Shown here: piece by piece, positions 52,111 through 60,743 of the stretch
Layout: the number at the start of each line of letters is the position of its first letter
How positions within the stretch are numbered: the stretch's first letter is position 1
DNA from: Lepidurus packardi
Taxonomy: Eukaryota; Arthropoda; Branchiopoda; Notostraca; Triopsidae
Reading direction: 5' to 3'
DNA: 64,000 nucleotides
NCBI GenBank assembly: GCA_023053545.1
Contig: JAKZAN010000001.1
Location: 9,816,565-9,880,564 of the forward strand
Notes under the pieces: model-generated
Databases searched by the model: none
Seen by the model: the letters and a program-made list of their open reading frames with translations, nothing else
Told to the model about the DNA's origin: nothing
Program-made: the position numbers and the translations under genes

Positions 52111-53549
52111 TTTAAGAGGTCGTGTATAACATTACCTTGACTGATAATTAGCTTAAAGCAATTGCAGACTTCTTCCCATACCTCTTCCCATTTTCCTCCA
52201 GCGATGATTACTGCTATGACTTTCCTGATAGTTGCGCCAATCCAATTCGTCAATTCGCTTGTGCTACCCCCTTCTTCATTTTTATTTACTTCCCTATCTT
52301 TTATTCTGCTCCCTCGTTCACCTTGTTTCGGGGAAACCACTTCGCTGTACCTTGCTCTCCCTGTCATCCCTGTCGCACCTGATGCTTCTGCTCCGGCAAA
52401 GGGGGTTTCGTTGGTAGTGATGTTATCCTGGCCTGAGTTTGTGTTCCTTTCCGTTTTTTCCATGTCTGACCGAGGTCCTCTATCGTCCTTTTGCGTTTGC
52501 TCCTTCCTACCTTTTCGATTTTGTTCCTCTTTAGCCTTTTGAAAATACTCGCACTTGCTGTCATATGTTGGGTGTTCCTTTTTGCAGTTTGCGCACTTCG
52601 GCGCTTTCCCTTCTTTTTTTGATGTACAGGACATCGTCGCGTGGTTTTCGCCGCAATGTCCACACCTATCTCTACCATTACACACGGAGCTAATGTGCCC
52701 GAATCTTTGGCATTTATAGCATCTTATTGGTCTTGGTTCAAAGGAGTAAATCCTGATCTTCAAATATCCCACTTCCAAAAATTCCGGTAGCCTGTCTCCA
52801 TGAAATATTAGATGAAATCTGTTCGTCTCTTCTCTTTTCTTTTGCCCATCTTCCAGGTTCCTGTACCTATATAGCGTTCTGACTCCGTATAGCCCCTCAA
52901 TCCTTTGCTCTTCAATTTCCTCTTTCGTAGCTCCATATATTGTTACTATCCCGTGTATCAGGGCTTTTGGCTTAGTTACCCTACGTTCCACGTTCAGACC
53001 ACCCAACTTTTCGACTCTCAGTAACTTTTCCAGTTCTGACCGGTTGTTTGGGAATACAAGCATTTCTCCCGCACGTGTTATCTTTACTTTATTCTCCTTC
53101 AGCTTTAGCTCTTGTACCATTTTATTCACCTTGAACGGACTGATTTTGGCGAAATTGTTCTCCTTGTTAGGGAAACTAAAAGCTACGGGTCGAATTTCTT
53201 CTTTATGCCCCTCATCCCCTGAATCCGTTTCAGTAATTGAGGGTAGTTGGGCTTGATCCCTCCTACGTTTGCTACCTGGTTCCAGGGGTTGTCGGCTTTC
53301 ATCGCCACTCCTGACCTCTTCCGTTGTCTTTTTCACTTCCATCAACTTGGTTTTCTTGATCTTATCTTTTTCCCTTCTTCCCACCACTGTTGTAAAACCG
53401 TCCCTACCCCGAATATCTGAATCCACCTGACTCACACCTTCGTCTCTATTTGTTAGTCCCTCCAATCCCTCGAACACTGACTCCTCGACTTCCTCGTCGA
53501 AACTTGCCATTTCGTCCGCGATATCTTCCCCTAACCCTCCCCCTTCCAT
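52092..53549 (-). CDS. LINE ORF1: nucleic-acid-binding protein with zinc knuckles
   Basis: 485 residues from an ATG at 53549. The N-terminal half is acidic and charged. A central region is followed by CYKCQRFGHISSVC, CGHCGENHATMSC and CANCKKEHPTYDSKC, three zinc-knuckle-type motifs as in the ORF1 (gag-like) proteins of I- and Jockey-type LINEs, which bind element RNA. The C-terminus has a hydrophobic stretch with GGKWEEVWEEVCN, also present in LINE copy A. It lies upstream of ORF2 and overlaps it by 19 bases. Confidence 0.93.
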   Translation of the reverse strand: MEGGGLGEDIADEMASFDEEVEESVFEGLEGLTNRDEGVSQVDSDIRGRDGFTTVVGRREKDKIKKTKLMEVKKTTEEVRSGDESRQPLEPGSKRRRDQAQLPSITETDSGDEGHKEEIRPVAFSFPNKENNFAKISPFKVNKMVQELKLKENKVKITRAGEMLVFPNNRSELEKLLRVEKLGGLNVERRVTKPKALIHGIVTIYGATKEEIEEQRIEGLYGVRTLYRYRNLEDGQKKREETNRFHLIFHGDRLPEFLEVGYLKIRIYSFEPRPIRCYKCQRFGHISSVCNGRDRCGHCGENHATMSCTSKKEGKAPKCANCKKEHPTYDSKCEYFQKAKEEQNRKGRKEQTQKDDRGPRSDMEKTERNTNSGQDNITTNETPFAGAEASGATGMTGRARYSEVVSPKQGERGSRIKDREVNKNEEGGSTSELTNWIGATIRKVIAVIIAGGKWEEVWEEVCNCFKLIISQGNVIHDLLKWITRN

Positions 53550-53760
53550 CCCGCTAAATGCCAGTTAGTGAGCAGAAACAGAAAAAGGCACAGATAGTAT
53601 ATGCTAAGGAGGTGTAGGAAGAAGAGGAAAAGTGGTGCTGGGAACACGCTATTGTTATCGAGTCCAAAGATGTACTGTACACGCTTCTCTTTCGTTTTGA
53701 GGTTTCACTGCGTTGAAAAAACTCCAAACCGTTCTACTTGGCGTCTACCGCACGACTGTG

Positions 53761-53772
53761 ATGCCACACTCT
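53761..53772. repeat. Target-site duplication of the complete LINE, 5' side
   Basis: Exact copy of ATGCCACACTCT at 47961-47972. It fixes the 5' end of the element at 53760. Confidence 0.88.
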
Positions 53773-54310
53773 ATCAATCAGGCGACCTGTTACGCAAAAC
53801 CAAGCCATGACACCAGAGGAAGTAGAGACGGATCACAGAGTTCCAGAATCGGCTGTAGAATTTAAATCAAGGTTTCTTCTTCTTCTTCGTATACAAGCCC
53901 AAAGAACCGTGTGGTCAGAAACCGTGCCGGTCATGTCAGCGTATGATTTAAAGTTATGCGCCACCGAAAAGGCTAAAGTATGTCGCTGTCCGTGTAAGCC
54001 TTGTCTCCCTGAAGGAAGAAGGTTTTTCAAAACGATGTGCAGATAATGTCGATACCAAAACTTTGAAATCGTTGAACTCGATGAAACCTGCCTGAAACAA
54101 AGTAGAAAACGTCGAAGGGTTTGCTTGGTCATACCACGTGAGGAAAGGGTTCCAAAATTGCAGTTGTGCTTGAAATGGTGCTCCATGGGCGGAGGTGAGC
54201 GTGCTTTTCTTGCCTTCAGTAATGATTACCCGTTCCTTTTAGGGGATTTGAATAAGCAATCCTTGCGTTTCACCGTGTTGAAACCAAAACCAATTTATTA
54301 AAGGCATGAC
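53773..54310. other. Spacer between LINE and rDNA fragment
   Basis: No supported gene. Open frames on both strands (53807-54046 plus, 53833-54186 minus) overlap each other and show no domain. A (TTC)n patch at about 53873-53886 could be the tail of another lost LINE. Confidence 0.4.
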
Positions 54311-54460
54311 CCTGAACGGTGGATCACTCGGCCCGTGGATTGATGAAGAACGCTGCAAAACGCGCTAGAACGTGTGAACTGCAGAACACCGCGATCATCG
54401 AAGTTTCGAACGTAAATGGTGGCCCATCGTTTGCGCTCGGGCTACACCTGTTTGAGGGTA
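54311..54460 (+). pseudogene. 5.8S rRNA gene copy (divergent)
   Basis: The plus strand follows the order of animal 5.8S rRNA: GGTGGATCACTCGGC, GATGAAGAACGC, GTGAACTGCAGAACACC, GATCATCGAAGTTTCGAACG, then GGGCTACACCTGTTTGAGGG. Conserved core positions are changed in several places (for example CGTAAATGG after TTCGAACG) and no 18S gene precedes it, so this is probably a decayed rDNA fragment. A fast-evolving real gene is possible but less likely. Confidence 0.8.
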
Positions 54461-54559
54461 GGAATGTCAATCATTGCTTGAATTCGTGGGCGATGTTAGA
54501 TTCGCTCTCACTCACGCGGCAATGAGTTGCGTCTCATGCAAGGTTTAACTTATGCGTGG

Positions 54560-54640
54560 CTTGGGAAAGATTCCCTTAGTAGCGGCGAGCTAACAGGGAT
54601 AAGCCCAGCACGGAACCTCGTATATCCGAATACCGAGGAA
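54560..54640 (+). pseudogene. 5' end of a 28S rRNA gene (fragment)
   Basis: About 100 bases after the 5.8S-like block, GATTCCCTTAGTAGCGGCGA and CAGGGATAAGCCCAGCAC match the start of animal 28S rRNA. The internal spacer is unusually short. The downstream part of 28S is not recognisable beyond about 54640. Confidence 0.75.
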
Positions 54641-54889
54641 CGTAATGTTCAGGAGAACACTACATTCTTGTAACCCGTCTTTATGACGATCCAAATGAAT
54701 TACAGCCTCTTACGCTAAGTCACCTCTTACTAGGTAAACTATTGCTTCCATGGTTTCATCGCTTACCTACTCTGCTAAATGCCAAAACAATTAGTCTAGC
54801 CCAAAACAGCGAACGCTTTATCGTGAACGATTAACGAGCAGTTTTGGAAGCGCTGGCTCTAGGAATACTTGCCAGAACTCTAGAGAAAT

Positions 54890-55110
54890 CCTAAGCAAAA
54901 AGCCTTGCCTAATTTTGGCAAGATCGGAGACATTGTTATTCTATGCAAAGATAACGCAAACAAGTAGAACCGAAAATTAGCGCGAGTAATTAACATTTTT
55001 CCTGGATGGGTTGGAAGAACACGTGCCGTAGACGTCGAACCAAAGAACGAAGTTATCATCAGACCCTTAATCACTTGCACTCTTTGGAATTTTCTTATAG
55101 CAAGTAGTCT
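54890..55110 (+). pseudogene. BEL/Pao-type retroelement integrase C-terminal remnant
   Basis: One frame reads FGKIGDIVILCKDNA, a stop, then KLARVINIFPGWVGRTRAVD and NEVIIRPLI. This is the pattern of the C-terminal domain (DUF5641-like) at the end of BEL/Pao polyproteins. It has an in-frame stop and no upstream integrase core. A purine-rich AAAAAGGGGAGA at about 55131-55143 follows, as a polypurine tract does before a 3' LTR. Confidence 0.6.
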
Positions 55111-55143
55111 TTGTTCATTCACCTTGTTCATTAAAAAGGGGAG

Positions 55144-55356
55144 ATACTACAGTGTTTTATAGTATATTTCCCTCTGACCTATACTTGATCTGACCTGATT
55201 GACCTGACCTTTTAACCAGATCTAACTTGATTTGATGTGACTTCACCTGACTGCTAATAACCAGCAGTGAATACAAAAAGCGGCATTTACTGTGTATATA
55301 AGTGCGGGTTTCAAATATACGGCAGTAAAACAGGAGTGTATATAAGTTGCGTGGAA
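55144..55356 (+). repeat. LTR-like sequence with degenerate TGACCTGA repeats
   Basis: After the polypurine-like tract comes a stretch of imperfect CTGACCTGA-type repeats (about 55170-55250) and two similar TGTATATAAG motifs near 55290 and 55336 that look like TATA boxes. It may be the 3' LTR of the BEL/Pao-like remnant. Its ends could not be fixed. Confidence 0.35.
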
Positions 55357-56461
55357 TTATTTATTCCGTGATGAGTCAGAATACATGCAACAAAAGCAAA
55401 CAGGAGGTTCGTAATGAGATATATCTGTCCAATTGTACACAGCTAAGGCCATATCGGTCACAATTGTACCAGTTTCTATTATGTTATCTTGGGTAAGGAC
55501 AGGGTATTTCTTAGTGCGTTCGTCGTCAGAACTACGATGAGCCACAGCTAAGTGAATAGTTTGGAAATGTGTCCACTCTGTCCAATTCTTTTGATAGAGC
55601 TTATGCCATAGTTCGTAAAACTTGCTACTAAAAAACTCGTAGAGAACTTGAACCAATTTGGGCTGTTTCTCGATAAATTCTTTGCTGGGATATTTACCGG
55701 TGTTGTAGTACCACAAGTCAAACCGATAATCCCGATATGACTCCCACCACAGTTTTAGAAATCGAGCGTCTTTATGGGTAATTAGAACTTGGGAACCCAT
55801 ATAAGTGATTTCCCAGCCTATCACTGTTTAATACCGACGGTATTTGTGCAAATTTTTTACAATATAAACATCATCATCCAAGTAAATGCCCCCGTACTTC
55901 CGCATAATTTGAATGCGCGCCACGCCCGACGCATGGAACAAATGCCAACCTTTGGAGAACGGCTTGCCAAAAACTCCAGTTGGGATTTCAGTCGGAATGA
56001 GACGGATTTTAGCAAAAAGGTACGGCATTGCTTTGATCTCTTCCCAGTGCTCTCCAGTAATGTTCGTATTGTCCGTATGTATATAGAATTGCCCGGGTTA
56101 ATTTGGTAGTATACCGTCCTGAGACATACGAATTCGAAGAAACTGAATTGCTGCTTTTGAAACGAATGTAATGCACAATATTGGGCACGATGTATTCATC
56201 CAAACCTAAACCTTAGCTGTTATCGACTCGACTGAAGTTGCAACTTTTTCCGTTGTCCTTAGTTCTGCTACAGTTGGCGTAATTACAAAATCGGGAACTG
56301 CTTCCATCGGCGACTATATCATTTTTTGGCGAAACCTGGATAAAACTGAACGTCTGCCACAGGGATAAATACAATGGCACGCACACGATAATTGTTAGAA
56401 AAGTGAACCTTTTACAGTTCATTCGTACTCTTTCAGTAAAGTAGCCAGTTAGGTATGACAT
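55357..56461 (-). pseudogene. Type II membrane glycosyltransferase pseudogene (GT32-like)
   Basis: The minus strand starts with a short cytosolic part and a signal anchor (FLTIIVCVPLYLSLWQTFSF), then EYIVPNIVHYIRFK. The sugar-transferase core YGGIYLDDDVYIVKNL carries the DXD metal-binding motif of the alpha-1,4-GalT-like family. The C-terminal part is LITHKDARFLKLWWESYRDY to the stop at 55357. The frame is broken. A TAA stands where the paralogous fragment at 62490-62650 has CAA (just before the EYIVPN segment). One-base deletions occur near 56145 and 56095 relative to the paralogue. Another TAA follows KYRRY near 55828. No splice sites repair these. Golgi location is family knowledge. Confidence 0.75.
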
Positions 56462-57660
56462 TTTTCGTATGTGCTTTCCATGTTTCCATTAGCAACTGAC
56501 GAGAGAATAAGACCAACCTATTGTACTTAACCTGATCGAAGGGGCTTAAAATCGACCCCTACATACAGCATAATGCATGCGAACACTTTACATTTCTATA
56601 TATTAATACGTTTCTATACATTTCTATATTTTTACGGTACACGTCGACCGTTCGTTTCTTGCTACGTTATAGAAAACACGAATTTCCCAACCCCCTAATC
56701 GAACAAAAGAAGCTTTGCTTGCATGCAAGATTGACTAATGAACTCACGACATAACGCCCAGCCTCTTTCTATGAACGAGAAAGTACCCTTCTTATACGCG
56801 TGTCCTTCTATAGAGAAGTACATATATGAATTCTACATTTATGTAATGAGCAGCTGTTTGAATAATTTGCTTGGTTTGCATGGACTAAATTTTAATCTTG
56901 GTGTGCGGTGTGCCACGTTTGCCAACAATACCTACAGGAGCGGACTGGCCATTGTGGCAAAGTGGCAGAGTGCCACCTGCGCCGTCATCGAATATTTTTG
57001 TTCTTTGTTTTTCGGTAGCCTAACGTTAAGGCTCATACACAACATAGACAAACTGTGGAATACGAGTAGACCAAAAGAGTTGTTGCCTGTGATCCCGGCG
57101 TCCCATGTATATCGACTTGTTTATTTTGAATGGTAGTCATTTGAAAAGCCCGGGCATGCGGACTTGCATCGCGGTGCTAGAGCTTACGGGAAAAGCTACG
57201 GCTCTTGCCTACGCGCTTGTCCCTCAATACTACTGCGCATACCGGGGCTCCGCATACGGCTGCCATTCCATAGAAACAAGTTTACATGGATTACATGGTA
57301 CGCCGGCGCCTATCTCAGGGAACAATTAAACAGGTTGTACATCAACAGATTGCAAGCTTGGTAAGTTGAACTAAGCTATGAAAACCAGACAAAAATATAA
57401 AGATTCGCAGTTTGGGGCATGTATTTTTTATTAGCCAGAGGAGGACTTTTGCTTTGCTAAACAGTAAAGTGAAAACTGCATTTTACTCAACGGATCAATC
57501 CGTTATAGTGAAGTTAATCCGAGTAGAATTTAAGTGTTTGTTCATTATATAATTTAATTTAAATATTACTATAAAGATTACTAATAAGATTACACTATAA
57601 TTTAATATAAAGATTATACTATATCATTTAATTTAAAGACTTTCTGTCACTATATAATTT
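56462..57660. other. Spacer, no gene recognised
   Basis: AT-rich at both ends. Open frames near 56738-57136 and 57105-57364 overlap in several phases without any domain. It should include the 5' end of the decayed hAT gene. Confidence 0.4.
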
Positions 57661-57739
57661 AGTGAGCATGGAAGAAAGTAAAGCCAAGAAAGGTGGCGCC
57701 CAAAGCATCAGGGAAAAACGAGCCGCAGATTTGGATAAG

Positions 57740-57747
57740 GTCGGGAC
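57740..57747. repeat. 8-base target duplication of the MITE, left
   Basis: GTCGGGAC, repeated exactly at 58061-58068. Confidence 0.92.
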
Positions 57748-58060
57748 CAGGGGCGTCGCGAGGGGAGGGTTTGGGGGGGGGGGTGCACCACCCCCTAAAT
57801 AATTGGCCAAAAATCGATTCGGTAAAATTTGGGTCGCCGTCGGTAAAATTCGGAAAATGAAAATACAATTTTCAAATTCTACAAATTTCAAATTGTAGCA
57901 TTTGAAAATTTTATTTTCATTTTCCGAATTTTACCGACGGCGACCCAAATTTTACCGAGTCGATAGAAAATACTATAATACAGTCGGTAAAATCGTCAAC
58001 TACAGTCGGTAAAACTAAGGTCTCCACCCCCCCAATGGAAACCCCTTCGCGACGCCCCTG
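57748..58060. mobile_element. hAT MITE, 313 bases, with internal foldback
   Basis: Terminal inverted repeats begin CAGGGGCGTCGCGA and then become G-rich. The 8-base target duplication GTCGGGAC on both sides is the hAT hallmark, and CAGGGGCG-type ends are common in hAT MITEs. Inside, 57821-57956 is a nearly perfect inverted repeat whose arms carry TCGGTAAAATTCGG. The element has no coding capacity. It splits the early coding part of the decayed hAT gene: the codons resume in frame after the second target copy (KVGTNPKQQQISF). Confidence 0.94.
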
Positions 58061-58068
58061 GTCGGGAC
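58061..58068. repeat. 8-base target duplication of the MITE, right
   Basis: GTCGGGAC, exact copy of 57740-57747. Confidence 0.92.
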
Positions 58069-59444
58069 TAATCCCAAACAACAACAAATTAGCTTCGTGA
58101 TTGCAGTAACTTTTAATTGTTTCAATGCGCTTTTTGTTGTAGTTTAATTACCAAAATAGGTCGCAGCACAAAATGAAAGTCGAATTCTTCCCAAGTAGAC
58201 TATTATCCCGAAAAAGAACACCAACATTTTTATGATGACGAAGAGCTGGGAGTATGCAAAGGTACCGAACTAGTAGCGGGTGTGTCTTGCAACAAAAGCG
58301 AAGAATCTCACGCTCGCTCCGGACCATCATGCTCTCTGAGAAATATCGCTACATCCGAGACACCCCAAGAAGCAAGTTTGCTGATAATGAAGAAAACTTT
58401 AGTTTCAGTTTACTCTCAAACTGCACTCTTCACCAAAAACTCGCTTTTATAAAACGGCATCCCATTTAGCCTGTCATTTAGCGAGGTAGATTATATGCCG
58501 TTCGTGCCCCAAACAATGAATTGTCGTTCCCTCGTGAACGGGGGTGAAGAGCAAAGGTTAACAGTCAGAGTTGAACACAGGCAAATTAAGATCCACTATT
58601 GTAGCATATGCATTGCCTTCTCTCGGAAACCTTCCACATTCACGACTGGTTTCACCGACTTTCGTCACGTGTACCAACTTGTCGAGCGTCATCAAAATTC
58701 TCAAACCCATCGTGACAGTGTTCAAGCCTTTATTATGTACAAGCAGAACGGAGCTATTTATATGCTCATTAACAAAGATCTCGTTAACTAAAGAGCCTCG
58801 CAGATTCAAAAGAACGTTGACGTTTTGTATCGAGTGTTCGAAATCGTCAAACATCTCGCTAAACAGGGACTCCCTTTTAGAGGTCATGGGACTAGTGAAT
58901 CCCTTTACAACCTTCATGACATATCTTCTAATCATAGAAACTTTCTTGAAACAGTTAAGTTGGTTTCACTTTTCGACACCGTTCTTAACGGGTATCTGTA
59001 GAAATGTGTTGAATTAAGTGAAAATCGAAAGCTTGCACTGTCAGGTAAAGAGACTGTAAGTTCCGGAAGAGGACATTTAATCACATTTCTTTCTAAGACA
59101 ACTGTAGACAACGTAATAGAAGCTTTGTTGATTGGAATTCGGAAAAAGATCATCTAGCACATTTTTGGCAAAAAGTTCAGCATTCATTTCGACTCCACAC
59201 AACGTGTCAGTGTAGTAAATCATGGTATGTTAATAGTTCGGTTTGTTTTCAATGAACATCATGAGGAAAGACTGTTAGCTGTTTTGGATCTCCAAGATAG
59301 CACAGGTAACGGCATGCATAAGCAGCTGCAAAACGTCATTTCGCAACATCTCCTGAATATGTTCAATATCGTTGGTATGTCTTTCGATGGTGCGACCAAC
59401 ATGCAAAGTGAGTTTCGTGTTTTGTAGGCCCATATAGTCAAGGA

Positions 59445-59757
59445 GGTACCTATGGCAGCCCTGAGAGGCCAAAACTCAAGAACACTAAATTGGGGCTTTG
59501 GAAACGCAAGAAGTGCACAAATGTGTACATATGTTGACTTATGTGCACAAAAGGAGGTACCTATGGAAGCCCTGAGAGGCCAAAACTCAAGAACACTAAA
59601 TTGGGGCTTTGGAAACGCAAGAAGTGCACAAATGTGTACATATGTTGACTTTTGTGCACATAAGTCAACATATGTACACATTTGTGCACTTCTTGCGTTT
59701 CCAAAGCCCCAATTTAGTGTTCTTGAGTTTTGGCCTCTCAGGGCTGCCATAGGTACC
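59445..59757. repeat. Three-unit repeat forming a 202-base near-perfect palindrome
   Basis: Three copies of a roughly 105-base unit starting GGTACCTATGG. Units 1 (59445) and 2 (59556) are direct, 111 bases apart. Unit 3 is inverted and ends at 59757. Units 2 and 3 form a palindrome (59556-59757) centred on GTGCAC at 59656/59657, with only a few mismatches. Unit 3 matches unit 1 (GGCAGC) better than unit 2 (GGAAGC). The first bases continue the reading of the host hAT gene (IVKEVPMA), so part of the unit may be host-derived. No transposon ends or target duplication were recognised. Confidence 0.93.
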
Positions 59758-60035
59758 GAGTACTGTATATGTTTGGTGTTACTGTCACATCTGTAAGGAG
59801 TGGAATTAGTGGTGGTATGGATTTAAAGCTCGATAACAATATACTATGCAGAGTTAAAAGATTAACACTGAATATACGATAAACACTGTTGACCATAAAT
59901 GTAAAGGACAACGTAAAGACATCTCTCGTGCCGAGGGCATAACCCTCGTGAATGTCTATACGCAGTCCAAAGGTAATCTAAGTTCCGAAGCCTAACCGCG
60001 ATTCCAACCCAAGGACACAACCCAAGCCTAAGACC

Positions 60036-60162
60036 AATTAAGGCCACGAAAAGTAGAAACAACAGAAGCGCACCTCGATACCGACGCCCAACCGGATAAA
60101 CCGATTAAGGCCACGAAAGTAGAAACAACAGAAACGCACCCCGATAACGATGCCCAACCGGC
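60036..60162. repeat. Tandem pair of a 66-67-base repeat
   Basis: A unit beginning ATTAAGGCCACGAAA and ending CCAACCGG occurs twice in a row with about six differences, just upstream of the TATA box in the LTR-like block. Confidence 0.85.
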
Positions 60163-60196
60163 CTATAAATACGGACCCACCAGTCGACAACAGCAA

Positions 60197-60270
60197 CCAG
60201 TCCTCCCTCCGTCTCAGTCCCCGTAAAACCAGTCCTCCCTCTGTCTCAGTCCCCGTAACGCCAGTTCCCC
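60197..60270. repeat. 32-base tandem repeat, about 2.3 copies
   Basis: CCAGTCCTCCCTCC-type units start at 60197, 60229 and 60261, exactly 32 bases apart. The last is partial. It lies directly after the TATA box region. Confidence 0.85.
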
Positions 60271-60280
60271 TCCGTGTTCC

Positions 60281-60327
60281 TTGCTCGGCGGACGGTTCCT
60301 TGCCAAGGATACCCGTCCGCCGAGCAA
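60281..60327. repeat. GC-rich perfect hairpin with nested stem
   Basis: The 15-base arms TTGCTCGGCGGACGG (60281-60295) and its exact reverse complement (60313-60327) enclose a 17-base loop. The loop contains a smaller stem (TCCTT/AAGGA). In the transcribed leader of the LTR-like block this could fold in RNA. Confidence 0.85.
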
Positions 60328-60679
60328 TTCCCCCCCCCAGCAGTCCGCAGCCGCCATCACCGTCTATCGAGACCGAACCCACCCGAAGCCAGCGAAGCCC
60401 TAACCCGATCGACCCGACCCCTCCCCTGTCCCTCCTCTCTAAACCTGTACCGACCCCGCTGATAGTTAGAGTGAAATACACAGAATAAACTGACTATCAC
60501 ACATCCTTAACCTGTGTATTATTGACTCTTGCCAGCCAGTTGGCGCAAGTAAGTTCTTTGGCTTACTAGACAGGTTGGCAATTTTTTTCGACGATTCATA
60601 TAAAAGGGCAGATGTTTCGAGAAAATTGAGAAATGGAAATTTTGGGAATGAGAAGCTGAAGAAACTTCAAGCTCTTGCT

Positions 60680-60743
60680 CTTTATATAGCCTTCTCTCGA
60701 GCCCACCAGACACGCTGGTGGCTCGAGAGAAGGCTGTATAAAG
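60680..60743. repeat. Inverted micro-duplication inside the hAT coding remnant
   Basis: Arms 60680-60709 and 60715-60743 are reverse complements with one extra base and one or two mismatches, around a 5-base loop. The right arm reads as hAT coding sequence, so the left arm is probably a templated inverted copy of it. Confidence 0.85.

Larger units (their letters stand above)
47973..53760 (-). mobile_element. Near-complete I-type LINE retrotransposon (5.79 kb)
   Basis: A minus-strand element with a roughly 210-base 5' UTR (53760-53550), ORF1 (53549-52092), ORF2 (52110-48292) and a 3' UTR of about 319 bases (48291-47973). The 3' UTR begins with an A-run and a C/G-run and ends with an (AAG)n tail instead of poly(A). 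Exact 12-base target duplications flank it (47961-47972 and 53761-53772). The RNase H domain in ORF2, zinc knuckles in ORF1 and the short-repeat tail fit the I group of LINEs (I, Ingi, Nimb and relatives). The finer clade is not resolved. A nearly identical truncated copy lies at 28536-29043. Confidence 0.95.
59880..60545 (+). mobile_element. Probable solo LTR or LTR-like insertion
   Basis: This block interrupts the hAT gene between 59880 and about 60548. It contains a TATA box with good context (CCTATAAATACGG at about 60162), a C-rich leader with tandem repeats and an AATAAA at about 60483, in the order of an LTR. It may start TGTTG at 59888. The right end and a target duplication could not be fixed, so the class (BEL/Pao or Gypsy) is open. 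Confidence 0.45.

Noticed and set aside
48227..52129. Many open frames on the plus strand opposite the LINE
   Set aside because: They mirror the long minus-strand ORFs and carry no domain of their own.
54319..54525. A plus-strand reading frame over the 5.8S-like block
   Set aside because: The DNA matches rRNA; the frame is accidental.
59259..59796. Repetitive protein frames on both strands at the palindrome
   Set aside because: They are translations of the repeated 105-base unit and look similar on both strands because the block is palindromic.
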